From NCBI GenBank assembly GCA_934525845.1, contig CAKSZS010000008.1, positions 5,977-69,976 of the forward strand: a stretch of 64,000 nt of DNA. Direction: 5' to 3'. The position numbers were made by a program, and so were the translations under genes. The DNA comes from an uncultured Faecalibacterium sp. GTDB lineage: Bacteria > Bacillota > Clostridia > Oscillospirales > Ruminococcaceae. Shown in pieces: positions 1-8,288 of the stretch (its first letter is position 1; the number at the start of each line of letters is the position of its first letter). Under the pieces are notes generated by a model, which saw only the letters and a program-made list of their open reading frames with translations, ran no database searches and had not been told where the DNA came from.

Positions 1-177
1 CGTCATCCCTTCGACCAGTTCATCGTGGCCAAGACCCCTGCAGGCCGCTGGGGCGAGGCCGAGGACCTGGGCGGACCCGCTGTCTTCCTGGCATCTGCCG
101 CTTCCGACTTCGTGAACGGCCTGATCCTGTACGTCGATGGCGGCATCCTGGCTTACATCGGCAAGCAGCCCCAGTAA
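1..177 (+). CDS. SDR-family sugar-acid dehydrogenase, C-terminal part
   Basis: This is the last 58 codons of a gene that begins outside the window. The frame runs from base 1 to a TAA at 175-177. The segment GRWGEAEDLGGPAVFLAS, followed by DFVNG and YVDGGILAYIG, is the usual C-terminal end of a short-chain dehydrogenase/reductase of the gluconate 5-dehydrogenase / KduD / DhuD type. These enzymes interconvert keto-deoxy sugar acids and NAD(P)H in the cytoplasm. The next two genes (cupin and RpiB-family isomerase) support a role in unsaturated uronate catabolism. The catalytic Tyr-x-x-x-Lys and the Rossmann glycines lie upstream of the window, so the exact substrate cannot be judged. Confidence 0.85.
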   Translation, partial: RHPFDQFIVAKTPAGRWGEAEDLGGPAVFLASAASDFVNGLILYVDGGILAYIGKQPQ

Positions 178-280
178 GCACCGGGATTTTTCCTGCGTGA
201 GATAAGCACGGCGGCAGGCCGGGCGGGAACGTCCTGCCTGCCGCCGCGTTTTTATGCGCAGTACAGAAAGGAAAACAGCC

Positions 281-625
281 ATGGACAAGCAGCATAAAGA
301 TATCCCCTGGGTGCCCCATGCAGAGATCGAGCCGGAGGTGTGCGGCCAGGGCGTCAAGCGCCGGGTGCTGGCCTACAGCAAGGACGCCATGTGTGTGGAG
401 AACACCTTTGAGACCGGCGGCGTGGGCGCGATGCACTGCCACCCCCACACCCAGATCACCTACATCGTCTCGGGACGCTACCGCTTTACCATCGGGGACG
501 AGACCCGCGAGGTCGGCCCCGGCGATACCCTGCTGAAGCAGAACGGCGTCATGCACGGCTGTGTCTGCCTGGAGGGCGGCGTCATGCTGGACTTTTTCAC
601 CCCCATGCGGGAAGACTTTGTATAA
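281..625 (+). CDS. small cupin protein, KdgF-like
   Basis: 114-residue single-domain cupin. I start at 281 because AGAAAGGA lies just upstream; an in-frame ATG at 254 has no ribosome site. The cupin motif 1 is seen as GGVGAMHCHPHTQITYIVSG (His cluster and Glu-equivalent region) and motif 2 as PGDTLLKQNGVMHGC. In pectin and glycosaminoglycan pathways, KdgF-type cupins help linearise unsaturated uronates. This gene sits 104 bp after a dehydrogenase and 45 bp before an RpiB-family isomerase, so that role is a reasonable inference. A generic cupin with another small-molecule substrate cannot be excluded. Confidence 0.8.
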   Translation: MDKQHKDIPWVPHAEIEPEVCGQGVKRRVLAYSKDAMCVENTFETGGVGAMHCHPHTQITYIVSGRYRFTIGDETREVGPGDTLLKQNGVMHGCVCLEGGVMLDFFTPMREDFV

Positions 626-670
626 CCGCCGGCTTGACCGGGCAGAAAAAATAAGAAGGAGAAACTACCT

Positions 671-1306
671 ATGAAGATCGCACTCATCAACGAAAACAGC
701 CAGGCCGCCAAGAACGGCATCATCGAAGCTGCGCTGAAGAAGGTCGTGGAGCCGATGGGCCACGAAGTGGTCAACTACGGGATGTACGCGGCCGATGACG
801 CTGCACAGCTGACCTATGTGCAGTGCGGCATTCTGGCCGCCATCCTGCTGAACAGCGGTGCGGCCGACTACGTCATCACCGGCTGCGGCACCGGCGAGGG
901 TGCCATGCTGGCCCTGAACAGCTTCCCCGGCGTCATCTGCGGCCATGTGGAGGATCCCGTGGATGCTTACACCTTTGCCCATGTCAACGACGGCAACGCC
1001 GTGGCCATGCCTTTTGCCAAAGGCTTCGGCTGGGGCGGTGAGCTGAACCTGGAGTACTGCTTCGAGAAGCTGTTCGGCTTCGGCCACGGCCAGGGCTACC
1101 CCAAGGAGCGCGTGGAGCCGGAGCAGCGCAACAAGAAGATCCTGGACGGCGTGCGTGCTGCCACCTTCAAGCCCCTGATCGAGTGCCTGAAGAGCATTGA
1201 CCAGGACCTGCTGAAGGGTGCTGTGGCCGGTGCAAAGTTCCAGGAGCTGTTCTTCGCTTCCTGCAAGGACGAAGAGCTGGCTGCCTACGTCAAGACCCTG
1301 CTGTAA
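671..1306 (+). CDS. RpiB/LacA/LacB-family sugar isomerase (DhuI-like)
   Basis: 211 residues with the ribose-5-phosphate isomerase B fold signature: an N-terminal MKIALINENSQAAKNGII strand-loop, NYGMY, and the GCGTGEGAMLALN active-site segment with its Cys. It is longer than RpiB (about 150 residues) because of a C-terminal extension of roughly 60 residues, as in the streptococcal DhuI family that isomerises 4-deoxy-5-hexosulose uronate. AGAAGGAGAAACTACCT precedes the ATG. It follows the cupin and the SDR in the same direction, forming a compact cassette. RpiB-like pentose-phosphate isomerase activity is the alternative, but the extension and neighbours argue for sugar-acid metabolism. Confidence 0.78.
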   Translation: MKIALINENSQAAKNGIIEAALKKVVEPMGHEVVNYGMYAADDAAQLTYVQCGILAAILLNSGAADYVITGCGTGEGAMLALNSFPGVICGHVEDPVDAYTFAHVNDGNAVAMPFAKGFGWGGELNLEYCFEKLFGFGHGQGYPKERVEPEQRNKKILDGVRAATFKPLIECLKSIDQDLLKGAVAGAKFQELFFASCKDEELAAYVKTLL

Positions 1307-1317
1307 GGGCCTGACCG

Positions 1318-1704
1318 ATGGAAGGACTGTACCAGTTCAATCAGGGTGTGACCCATCTGCTGGAGGGCTTTCTGGAGACGGCGGTGCCCATGATCGCGGG
1401 ACTGGCCGAGGTGATCGGCCTGTTCATCATCGTCACCAGCCTGACCAAGGCCACCTACCACTATATCCGGGCCACCTTTTTCCACGACAAGTATGATTTT
1501 CACCACGAGATGAGCAACGGCCTGACCACGGCGCTGGAGTTCCTGATGTCGGCAGAGATCGCCAAGACCTTCCTGCTGCAGAATCTGGAATCGGTGGTGC
1601 CGCTGGCGACGACCTTTGCCCTGCGGGCCATGATGAGCCTGCTGCTGCACGTGGAAATGCAGGCGGGACACCGGTCACCCCAGGGAGAGGAAAAGAAGGA
1701 CTAA
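1318..1704 (+). CDS. DUF1622 family membrane protein
   Basis: 128 residues, starting 11 bp after the isomerase stop, so probably co-transcribed with it. There are two or three hydrophobic helices: residues about 18-42 (MIAGLAEVIGLFIIVTSL), about 65-80 (LTTALEFLMSAEIAKTF) and about 88-108. A short polar tail ends in EEKKD. The arrangement matches the DUF1622 family of small inner-membrane proteins. The function of the family is not known to me. Proximity to the sugar-acid genes may be incidental. Confidence 0.75.
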   Translation: MEGLYQFNQGVTHLLEGFLETAVPMIAGLAEVIGLFIIVTSLTKATYHYIRATFFHDKYDFHHEMSNGLTTALEFLMSAEIAKTFLLQNLESVVPLATTFALRAMMSLLLHVEMQAGHRSPQGEEKKD

Positions 1705-1779
1705 AAGCCTTTTTTGCCAAACTTTTGCGGGGCAGACTTTCCCTGCGTTGTGAAAAACGTAAAACCTTGACATGAGGAC

Positions 1780-1808
1780 TTGACACTTTTGCACAAAGGG
1801 TCTATACT
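1780..1808 (+). promoter_or_regulatory. sigma-A promoter for the amt transcript
   Basis: TTGACA at 1780-1785 and TATACT at 1803-1808 are separated by exactly 17 bp. Transcription would start near 1815, leaving an untranslated leader of about 190 nt before amt. A second TTGACA at 1767-1772 has no well-placed -10. Confidence 0.8.
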
Positions 1809-1827
1809 CGTGCCATCGAAAGCAAAG

Positions 1828-1860
1828 GCGCTGACGGAAGAGATTCCGCCAGCGCTTTTT
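1828..1860 (+). terminator. leader hairpin with U-run upstream of amt (attenuator candidate)
   Basis: GCGCTG (1828-1833) pairs with CAGCGC (1850-1855) and CGGAA (1835-1839) with TTCCG (1844-1848), closing a GAGA loop. Six T residues follow at once. The hairpin starts only about 13 nt after the predicted transcription start and lies about 140 nt before the ATG, so read-through would be needed to express amt. This looks like conditional termination rather than the end of the preceding gene. Confidence 0.65.
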
Positions 1861-2002
1861 TGTTTTGATGGATATTGCTCGGGAGGAGATAGAGGACCTC
1901 CTGAACAGACGTTCCTGCGCGTATTTTGACGCGGGGAACGGCACACGCCGCACTGTTCTGGTGCAGGGCGGCAGACCAAATTCGTGGGAGGTATGAAAAG
2001 TT

Positions 2003-3748
2003 ATGTTCAGCTCCGTAAACACCTGTTGGACGCTCGTGGGAGCGTTCCTGGTCTACTTCATGCAGGCGGGCTTCGCCTTGTGTGAAGCCGGCTTTACCCG
2101 TGCCAAGAACACGGGCAACATCCTGATGAAAAACATGATGGACTTCTGCATCGGCACGCCCTGCTACTGGCTCATCGGCTTCGGCCTGATGTTCGGCGGC
2201 ACCGGCGCTCTGATCGGCGGGTTCGACCCCTTCATCCGCGGCGATTACAGCCACCTGGGCCTGGATATCCCGCTGTGGGTCTACATCGTGTTCCAGACCG
2301 TGTTCTGCGCCACGGCAGCCACCATCGTGTCCGGCTCCATGGCCGAGCGCACCAACTTCAAAGCCTACTGCGTCTACTCCGCCGCCATTTCGCTGGTGGT
2401 GTACCCCATCTGCGGCCACTGGATGTGGGGCGGCGGCTGGCTGCAGAGCATGGGCTTCCATGACTTTGCCGGTTCCGCAGCAGTCCACAACGTGGGCGGC
2501 GTCATCGCCCTGCTGGGTGCCTGGATGCTGGGTCCCCGCATTGGCAAGTACGACAAGAACGGCAAGCCCCACGCCATCCCCGGCCACAACCTGACCGCCG
2601 GTGCGCTGGGCGTGTTCATCCTGTGGTTCTGCTGGTTCGGTTTCAACGGCGGTTCTTCTCTGAGCCTGTCCACCGATGCCACCATGACGCTGACCGGTCT
2701 GGTCTGCTTCAACACCAACCTGGCCGCGGCAGTGTCCACCTGCGTGACCATGATCTTTACCTGGCTGCGCTACGGCAAGCCCGATGTCTCCATGACCCTG
2801 AACGGTTCTCTGGCCGGTCTGGTGGCCATCACCGCAGGCTGTGATACCGTTTCTCCCTTTGGCGCCTTCATCATCGGCTTTGTGGCCGGCATCCTGGTGG
2901 TGCTGAGCGTTGAGTTCTTCGACAACATCGCCAAGGTGGATGACCCCGTGGGTGCGGTCTCCGTCCATTTTGCAAACGGCGTGTGGGGCACCATTGCGGT
3001 GGGCCTGTTCTCCACCGGTGCCAACACTGAGCACGCCGGCCTGTTCTACGGCGGCGGCCTGGCACAGCTGGGCACCCAGCTGCTGGGCCTGGTCACCGTG
3101 GATCTGTACGTCGTCGTTGTGATGTTCATTATCTTCAAGCTCATCGATAAGTTCATCGGCCTGCGCGTCCCTGCTGAGGTGGAGATCGACGGCCTGGACA
3201 TCCACGAGCACGGCCTGGCTTCTGCTTACGCTGGCTTCTCCATCTCCGACGCCAACGCAGCCGCCATGGTGCCCAACGAGAACACCGATCTGGGCGAGGA
3301 CGATGCGGCAAAAGCATCGGCCAAGCAGCTCGACGCCGCTGTGCCGGTGGTGCGGGAGCCGTCTCCTGTCATCCACGATGGCGTGTACGACACCGGGATG
3401 CACAAGGTGTCCATCATTGCAAAGCTGTCCAAGTTTGACCAGCTGAAGACCGCTCTGAATGATCTGGGCGTCACCGGCATGACCGTGACCCAGGTGATGG
3501 GCTGCGGCATCCAGAAGGGCACCAGCGAGAAGTACCGCGGCGTGCCGGTGGACAGCACCCTGCTGCCCAAGATCAAGGTCGAGGTCATCGTGTCCAAGAT
3601 CAGCGTGGACTCCGTGGTGGAAGCCGCCAAGAAGGCGCTGTACACCGGCCACATCGGCGATGGCAAGATCTTTGTTTACAACGTGACCCGCGTGGTCAAG
3701 ATCCGCACCGGCGAGGAGGACTTTGCCGCCCTGCAGGATGTGGAGTGA
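2003..3748 (+). CDS. amt: ammonium transporter fused to a PII signalling domain
   Basis: 581 residues. The first roughly 405 form an Amt/MEP/Rh channel with eleven hydrophobic segments, the family motif DFAGSAAVHNVGGVIAL and the pore-lining VSVH segment near DDPVGA. After a polar linker (about 430-460, containing GEDDAAKASAKQ) comes a complete PII (GlnB/GlnK) domain of about 115 residues starting MHKVSIIAKL, with the T-loop EKYRG, LLPKIKVEVIV and GDGKIFVYNV. Amt moves ammonium across the membrane; PII normally plugs the channel in response to ATP/ADP and 2-oxoglutarate. Here sensor and channel are one chain. The T-loop reads YRGVPVDS, so the uridylylated Tyr-51 of enteric PII is absent. GGGAGG sits 11 bp before the ATG. 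Confidence 0.95.
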   Translation: MFSSVNTCWTLVGAFLVYFMQAGFALCEAGFTRAKNTGNILMKNMMDFCIGTPCYWLIGFGLMFGGTGALIGGFDPFIRGDYSHLGLDIPLWVYIVFQTVFCATAATIVSGSMAERTNFKAYCVYSAAISLVVYPICGHWMWGGGWLQSMGFHDFAGSAAVHNVGGVIALLGAWMLGPRIGKYDKNGKPHAIPGHNLTAGALGVFILWFCWFGFNGGSSLSLSTDATMTLTGLVCFNTNLAAAVSTCVTMIFTWLRYGKPDVSMTLNGSLAGLVAITAGCDTVSPFGAFIIGFVAGILVVLSVEFFDNIAKVDDPVGAVSVHFANGVWGTIAVGLFSTGANTEHAGLFYGGGLAQLGTQLLGLVTVDLYVVVVMFIIFKLIDKFIGLRVPAEVEIDGLDIHEHGLASAYAGFSISDANAAAMVPNENTDLGEDDAAKASAKQLDAAVPVVREPSPVIHDGVYDTGMHKVSIIAKLSKFDQLKTALNDLGVTGMTVTQVMGCGIQKGTSEKYRGVPVDSTLLPKIKVEVIVSKISVDSVVEAAKKALYTGHIGDGKIFVYNVTRVVKIRTGEEDFAALQDVE

Positions 3749-3847
3749 TCCATCTTCGTTATCCCGTCCGTTGACGTGATAAAATATCTTTTTGCTTGCG
3801 TTGTTCTCCTTTTTCCTTTTCCTTTTTTCTGACCAATTATGACCCGG

Positions 3848-3889
3848 AAAACCACCCCGCTTCTGCGCACAAAGAAGCGGGGTGGTTTT
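3848..3889 (+). terminator. terminator after amt
   Basis: A 17-bp perfect stem (3848-3864 with 3873-3889) is rich in C/G in its core and ends in TTTT. It lies 100 bp after the amt stop. The matching A-run at its 5' side means it could work in both directions. Confidence 0.85.
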
Positions 3890-3946
3890 CGGTTTGGCGT
3901 GGTTCCTGCCATGTTGATCTTACATGATTCTTTAAGCGTTTTTTGG

Positions 3947-3975
3947 TTGACATTGCCGGAAGCTTGTGCTATTTT
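3947..3975 (+). promoter_or_regulatory. promoter for the ClC gene
   Basis: TTGACA at 3947-3952 and TATTTT at 3970-3975 with a 17-bp spacer. The transcript would begin about 65 nt upstream of the ClC start codon. Confidence 0.6.
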
Positions 3976-4045
3976 ATAGCGCGTGTTTTGCAGGCAGTGC
4001 GCCTGCAGAAAGCATTTCGGAGCTTTTTTACAGGAGAATTTTGAG

Positions 4046-5308
4046 ATGAAGGACTTTGTTCAGCATTATAAGGGGTCCGTGCTGGTCTCGCTGCAGGCGC
4101 TGTGGCGGTGGACGCTGCTGGCGGTGTGCACCGGCGTGCTGTGCGGCGCAGTCGGCGCGGCATTCCACCTGCTGGTGGAGGTGGTCACCGAGTGGCGCAC
4201 CGAGTTCATCTGGCTGCTGTGGCTGCTGCCCGCAGCGGGTCTGGTCATTACGGCCCTTTACAAGGTGACCGGCTGCACCGGCAAAGGCACCAACGATGTG
4301 CTGCAGGCCGTACAGGACGGCAAGCCGGTGACGCCGTGGCTGGTGCCGGCCATCTTCTTCGGCACGGTGCTCACCCACTTGTGCGGCGGCTCGGCAGGCC
4401 GCGAGGGCGCGGCGCTGCAGATGGGCGGCAGCATCGGCTGGAACATCGGCCGGGTGATGCATTTCAGCGATCACGACTGCCGCACTGCCACCGTCTGCGG
4501 CATGGCGGCGTTCTTCTCGGCGCTGTTCGGCACCCCGCTGGCGGCCACCCTGTTTGCCATGATGGTGGTGGACGTGGGCCTGATGCTCACGGTGGCCTTT
4601 GTGCCCAGCTTTCTGGCGGCGCTCATCGCCTACGGCATCTCGCTTTCGGCGGGCATCGCACCCACCCACTTTGTCATCCCCGCTGTGCCGGAGCTGGGCG
4701 TGCTCAGCGCGGTGCAGGTGGCGGCGCTGGCCGTTGGCTGTGCGGTGGTGGCGGTGATCTTCTGCCAGCTGCTGCACCTGTTCGAGCACAAAATGCCCCG
4801 CCTGCTGCCCAACCCCTGGGTGCGGGCCTTTGTGGGCGGCATCGCGGTGGTGGTGCTTTCCTACCTGATGGGCGTGGGCCGCTACAACGGCGCGGGCATG
4901 GGCGTCATTTCTGCTGCCATTGAGCAGGAGAGCGCCCTGCCATGGGACTTTGTCTGCAAGATGCTGCTCACCGCCCTGACCCTGAGTGTGGGCTTCAAGG
5001 GCGGCGAGGTGGTGCCCAGCTTCTTTGTGGGTGCCACCTTTGGCTGTGTGGCCGGCCCGCTGCTGGGCCTGCCGGCAGGCTTTGCCGCTGCCGTGGGCAT
5101 GGTGTGCGTCTTCTGCGCCGCCACCAACACGCTGGTGCCCTCCATCCTGCTGGCCTTTGAGCTGTTCGGCGGGGCCGGGCTGGAGCTGCTGGCGCTGGCC
5201 TGCGGGCTGAGCTATATGCTGTCGGGCTATCACAGCCTGTACAGCAGTCAGACCTTCCGCACCAGCAAGCTGTTCTCGGAGTTTTTGCAGCCGAAGAGCC
5301 GGACCTGA
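4046..5308 (+). CDS. ClC-family chloride channel / H+-Cl- antiporter
   Basis: 420-residue polytopic membrane protein. CAGGAGA lies 8 bp before the chosen ATG; the open frame extends further upstream without a ribosome site. Family signatures are GGSAGREGAALQMGGSIG near residue 112-131 (the GREGP motif with Ala in place of Pro and the gating Glu kept), a glycine-rich RYNGAGMG segment near 275, and GFKGGEVVPSFFVGATFG near 315. No cytoplasmic CBS domains follow, so it is the short bacterial form. Such proteins exchange chloride or fluoride for protons. It is monocistronic, between the amt terminator and the thrS T-box. Confidence 0.9.
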   Translation: MKDFVQHYKGSVLVSLQALWRWTLLAVCTGVLCGAVGAAFHLLVEVVTEWRTEFIWLLWLLPAAGLVITALYKVTGCTGKGTNDVLQAVQDGKPVTPWLVPAIFFGTVLTHLCGGSAGREGAALQMGGSIGWNIGRVMHFSDHDCRTATVCGMAAFFSALFGTPLAATLFAMMVVDVGLMLTVAFVPSFLAALIAYGISLSAGIAPTHFVIPAVPELGVLSAVQVAALAVGCAVVAVIFCQLLHLFEHKMPRLLPNPWVRAFVGGIAVVVLSYLMGVGRYNGAGMGVISAAIEQESALPWDFVCKMLLTALTLSVGFKGGEVVPSFFVGATFGCVAGPLLGLPAGFAAAVGMVCVFCAATNTLVPSILLAFELFGGAGLELLALACGLSYMLSGYHSLYSSQTFRTSKLFSEFLQPKSRT

Positions 5309-5362
5309 GCATCCGGACATCCCGGATACCCGGCAATGGCAGAAATTTCACGCCGGCTTCCC

Positions 5363-5391
5363 TTGATTTTTTGCCCCGGGCGTGCTACAAT
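5363..5391 (+). promoter_or_regulatory. promoter of the thrS T-box transcript
   Basis: TTGATT at 5363-5368 and TACAAT at 5386-5391 with a 17-bp spacer. The predicted start lies just before T-box stem I. Confidence 0.75.
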
Positions 5392-5399
5392 CAACGTAG

Positions 5400-5672
5400 T
5401 TTCATCCTGTTGAAAACGTTGATGCGGACAAACCGAAGTCCCGCACCCCATGCCGCAGAGAGGGCTGCCCCGGAACGCCGGGCGCTGCAAGCAGCCTGCC
5501 ATGGATCGGACTTCTACCACCGCAGAGTGCAGAGGCGAACCTCTGCCGGGTGCGCCCGTTACAGCACAGCGAGTGGCACGCAGGTGCGTGCAATTCGGGT
5601 GGAACCGTGGAACGCTCTGAATTTTTCAGGCGCTTCATCCCGTTGAAGTGTGCGGGATGAAGCGCTTTTTTG
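5400..5672 (+). ncRNA. T-box leader, threonine-specific, controlling thrS
   Basis: The hallmark T-box sequence ATTCGGGTGGAACCGTGG is at 5593-5610, directly before a terminator (5630-5642 pairing with 5653-5665, then six T). Stem I includes the AGAGAGG element near 5457. The probable specifier codon is ACC at 5516-5518, followed by the usual A, which reads threonine and matches the downstream gene. Uncharged tRNA-Thr binding should favour the antiterminator and allow thrS expression. Confidence 0.9.
5630..5671 (+). terminator. regulated terminator of the thrS T-box
   Basis: Perfect 13-bp stem GCGCTTCATCCCG / CGGGATGAAGCGC around a 10-nt loop, followed by TTTTTT. It mutually excludes the antiterminator formed with the T-box sequence at 5593-5610. 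Confidence 0.9.
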
Positions 5673-5706
5673 TTATCTGTTTTATCTGTCAAAGGAGAAT
5701 GCAATC

Positions 5707-7497
5707 ATGAAGATCATCTATAAGGACGGCCATGTGGACGAGTGCCCGCAGGACCAGGAACTGCACGTCATCCGTCACACCGCAGCTCACATCATGGCAC
5801 AGGCCATCAAGCGCCTGTATCCGCAGGCCGACTTCGCGTTCGGCCCCGCCACGGAGAACGGCTTCTACTACGATGTCGATCTGGGTGACACCAAACTGAG
5901 CGATGAGGATCTGGCCAACATCGAAAAAGAGATGCGCAAGATCGTCAAGGAGAACCTGCCCATCAAGCCCTTCATCCTGCCCCGTGCCGAGGCTGAAAAG
6001 CTGATGGAGGAGCGTCAGGAGCACTACAAGGTCGAGCACATGGCAGATCTGGCCGACGAGACCGAGTTCAGCTTCTTCCAGCAGGGCGAGTACGTGGATA
6101 TGTGCATCGGACCCCACCTGACCTACACCAAGGCGCTGAAGGCCTTCAAGATCACCCAGCAGTCCGGCGCATACTGGAAGAACGACAAGGAAAACAAGAT
6201 GCTGACCCGTATCAATGGTGTGGCTTTCCACAATCAGGAAGAGCTGGACGCCTGGGAGAAGGAGCAGCAGGAGGCCCGTGAGCGCGATCACCGCAAGATC
6301 GGCAAGGAGATGGGCCTGTTCATGACCGATGACCTGGTGGGCCGCGGCCTGCCTATGTTCCTGCCCGCAGGCTACACCGTCTGGCAGGAGCTGGAGAACT
6401 ATATCAAGGCCAAGGAGCGTGCACGCGGCTACCTGCACGTCATGACCCCCTGCATCGGTACCGTGAACCTGTACAAGACCTCCGGCCACTGGGATCACTA
6501 CCGTGAGAATATGTTCCCCGCCATGGAGATGGAGGGCGAGAGCTACGTCCTGCGCCCGATGAACTGCCCCCACCACATGATGATCTACGCAAATCATCCG
6601 CACTCTTACCGCGACCTGCCCATGCGCATCGGTGAGATCGCACACGACTTCCGTTACGAGTCCTCCGGCACTCTGAAGGGCATCGAGCGCGGCCGTCACT
6701 TCTGCCAGAACGACGCCCATCTGTTCTGCACCCCGGAGCAGATCAAGAGCGAAGTGGCCGACGTGTGCAACCTGATCTTTGAGACCTACAAGGACTTCAA
6801 CATCACCGATTACCGCTGCGTGCTGAGCCTGCGCGACCCCGCCGACAAGAAGAAGTACCACGATGACGACGCCATGTGGAACCACGCCGAGAGCGCTCTG
6901 CGCGAGGTGCTGACCGAGCTGGGCATCCACTTCACCGAGGAGATCGGCGAGGCTGCCTTCTACGGCCCGAAGCTGGACGTGAACGTGAAGCCTGCTGTGG
7001 GTGCTGAGTACACCCTGTCCACCTGCCAGCTGGACTTCTGCCTGCCGGCAAAGTTCCACCTGACCTATGTGGACAAGGATGGCACCGAAAAGACCCCTGT
7101 GGTGCTGCACCGCGCCATCCTGGGCTCTCTGGACCGCTTCATGGCTTACCTGATCGAGGAGACCAAGGGCAAGTTCCCCACCTGGCTGGCTCCCGTGCAG
7201 GTCAAGGTGCTGCCCGTGTCCGAAAAGACCCTGGACTACGCCCAGGACGTGACCGAAAAGCTGGTGGAGGCCGGTGTCCGTGTGGCACTGGACGACGACA
7301 ACCAGAAGATCGGCTACAAGATCCGTGCCGCACAGCAGGTGGACCGTGTGCCCTATATGCTGGTGCTGGGTGCCAAGGAAGCCGAGGCCGGCAACATCTC
7401 GGTGCGTGACCGCAAGGGCGAGACCACCACGATGGAGCTGGATGCCTTCATTGCCAAGGTGACCAATGAGATCAAGAACCGCACCTACAACGCCTGA
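5707..7497 (+). CDS. thrS: threonine--tRNA ligase lacking the TGS domain
   Basis: Class II threonyl-tRNA synthetase, 596 residues. AAAGGAG precedes the ATG at 5707. The N-terminal TGS domain (about 60 residues in E. coli and B. subtilis ThrRS) is missing: the protein starts almost directly in the editing domain, with HTAAH at residues 24-28 and CIGPHL near 139. The catalytic core follows, with motif 2 and the zinc-binding Cys in RPMNCPHHMM and motif 3 in HRAILGSLDRFMAYLIEE. The anticodon-binding domain (VKVLPVSEKTLDYA onward) ends the chain. It charges tRNA-Thr and is controlled by the upstream T-box. Confidence 0.97.
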   Translation: MKIIYKDGHVDECPQDQELHVIRHTAAHIMAQAIKRLYPQADFAFGPATENGFYYDVDLGDTKLSDEDLANIEKEMRKIVKENLPIKPFILPRAEAEKLMEERQEHYKVEHMADLADETEFSFFQQGEYVDMCIGPHLTYTKALKAFKITQQSGAYWKNDKENKMLTRINGVAFHNQEELDAWEKEQQEARERDHRKIGKEMGLFMTDDLVGRGLPMFLPAGYTVWQELENYIKAKERARGYLHVMTPCIGTVNLYKTSGHWDHYRENMFPAMEMEGESYVLRPMNCPHHMMIYANHPHSYRDLPMRIGEIAHDFRYESSGTLKGIERGRHFCQNDAHLFCTPEQIKSEVADVCNLIFETYKDFNITDYRCVLSLRDPADKKKYHDDDAMWNHAESALREVLTELGIHFTEEIGEAAFYGPKLDVNVKPAVGAEYTLSTCQLDFCLPAKFHLTYVDKDGTEKTPVVLHRAILGSLDRFMAYLIEETKGKFPTWLAPVQVKVLPVSEKTLDYAQDVTEKLVEAGVRVALDDDNQKIGYKIRAAQQVDRVPYMLVLGAKEAEAGNISVRDRKGETTTMELDAFIAKVTNEIKNRTYNA

Positions 7498-7515
7498 TAA
7501 AGGCTCATAAACAAT

Positions 7516-7553
7516 GCAGAGGCCCCTGTTCCGGTTGGAACAGGGGCCTCTGC
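7516..7553. terminator. bidirectional terminator between thrS and the convergent membrane gene
   Basis: A perfect 17-bp stem (7516-7532 with 7537-7553) closes a GGTT loop. It is 18 bp after the thrS stop and 30 bp from the stop of the minus-strand gene, so it can serve both. Confidence 0.85.
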
Positions 7554-7582
7554 TGCATTTATCGGAGAAAAATAGGAGAACG

Positions 7583-8113
7583 TCAGGCGGTCTCGCTCTG
7601 GGTGCGCTGCACGCTCTTCACGGCCAGTGCCTTGGCAGGCTTCATCAGCAGGACGCACACACCGTTGAAGGCCAGGGAGCCGATGATGTAGGTGGCAAAG
7701 AACAGCGGCAGGTTGGCGGCAAAGGTCTCGGCATCGATGCAGGCCACGGTCAGATAAGCGAAGCCCACATTGTTCAGCACCTTGGGAGCATAGGGGTGCA
7801 GGATGATGAGGATGAACAGCACAATGGCCAGCGGGATGAGGAAGCCGAAGAAGCTGCCCAGCACCGGGGTCAGGGCCGTGATGGCCAGCAGGGCCACAAC
7901 GGTGAACACCATGCCCACCAGGCCGCCCAGCTCCACCGAGACAAAGCGCTCCTTGATGTCGCCCTCCATGGTGAACAGCATGATGTTGCTCAGGAAAATG
8001 AGCCAGCTGTACTCAAAGCCCACGACGTGCAGGATGGAGTTGACGATCAGGATCCAGACCAGCAGCATCAGGCGGAAATACAGCAGAAAACGCTTGGTGA
8101 CGGCTTCGTTCAT
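7583..8113 (-). CDS. hypothetical five-helix membrane protein
   Basis: 176 residues, start ATG at 8113 preceded by an AAGAGG site. The reading frame continues upstream as shadow only. Hydrophobic stretches lie near residues 8-28, 33-48, 62-82, 85-105 and 130-158, with a basic tail (KPAKALAVKSVQRTQ). I do not recognise a family. It is a single-gene unit convergent with thrS, and no neighbour indicates its role. Confidence 0.7.
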   Translation of the reverse strand: MNEAVTKRFLLYFRLMLLVWILIVNSILHVVGFEYSWLIFLSNIMLFTMEGDIKERFVSVELGGLVGMVFTVVALLAITALTPVLGSFFGFLIPLAIVLFILIILHPYAPKVLNNVGFAYLTVACIDAETFAANLPLFFATYIIGSLAFNGVCVLLMKPAKALAVKSVQRTQSETA

Positions 8114-8288
8114 GATAAAATACCTCTTTCTTGTTTTTGACCGCAAGGAAAACTTTGCAATAAAAATCGGATTTGGCAGGCTGAACCTGCGCTCAATATG
8201 CTTAGTATACAATAAACCTATGCGAAAAACAAGACTTTGACAATATAAAATTGCGCAAATTGGGAATTTTGAGTTGCGGATTGGAACC

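Noticed and set aside
1802..3652. A 616-codon minus-strand open frame opposite amt
   Set aside because: It is His/Gly/Gln-rich shadow without known motifs or a ribosome site; the plus-strand Amt-PII is unambiguous.
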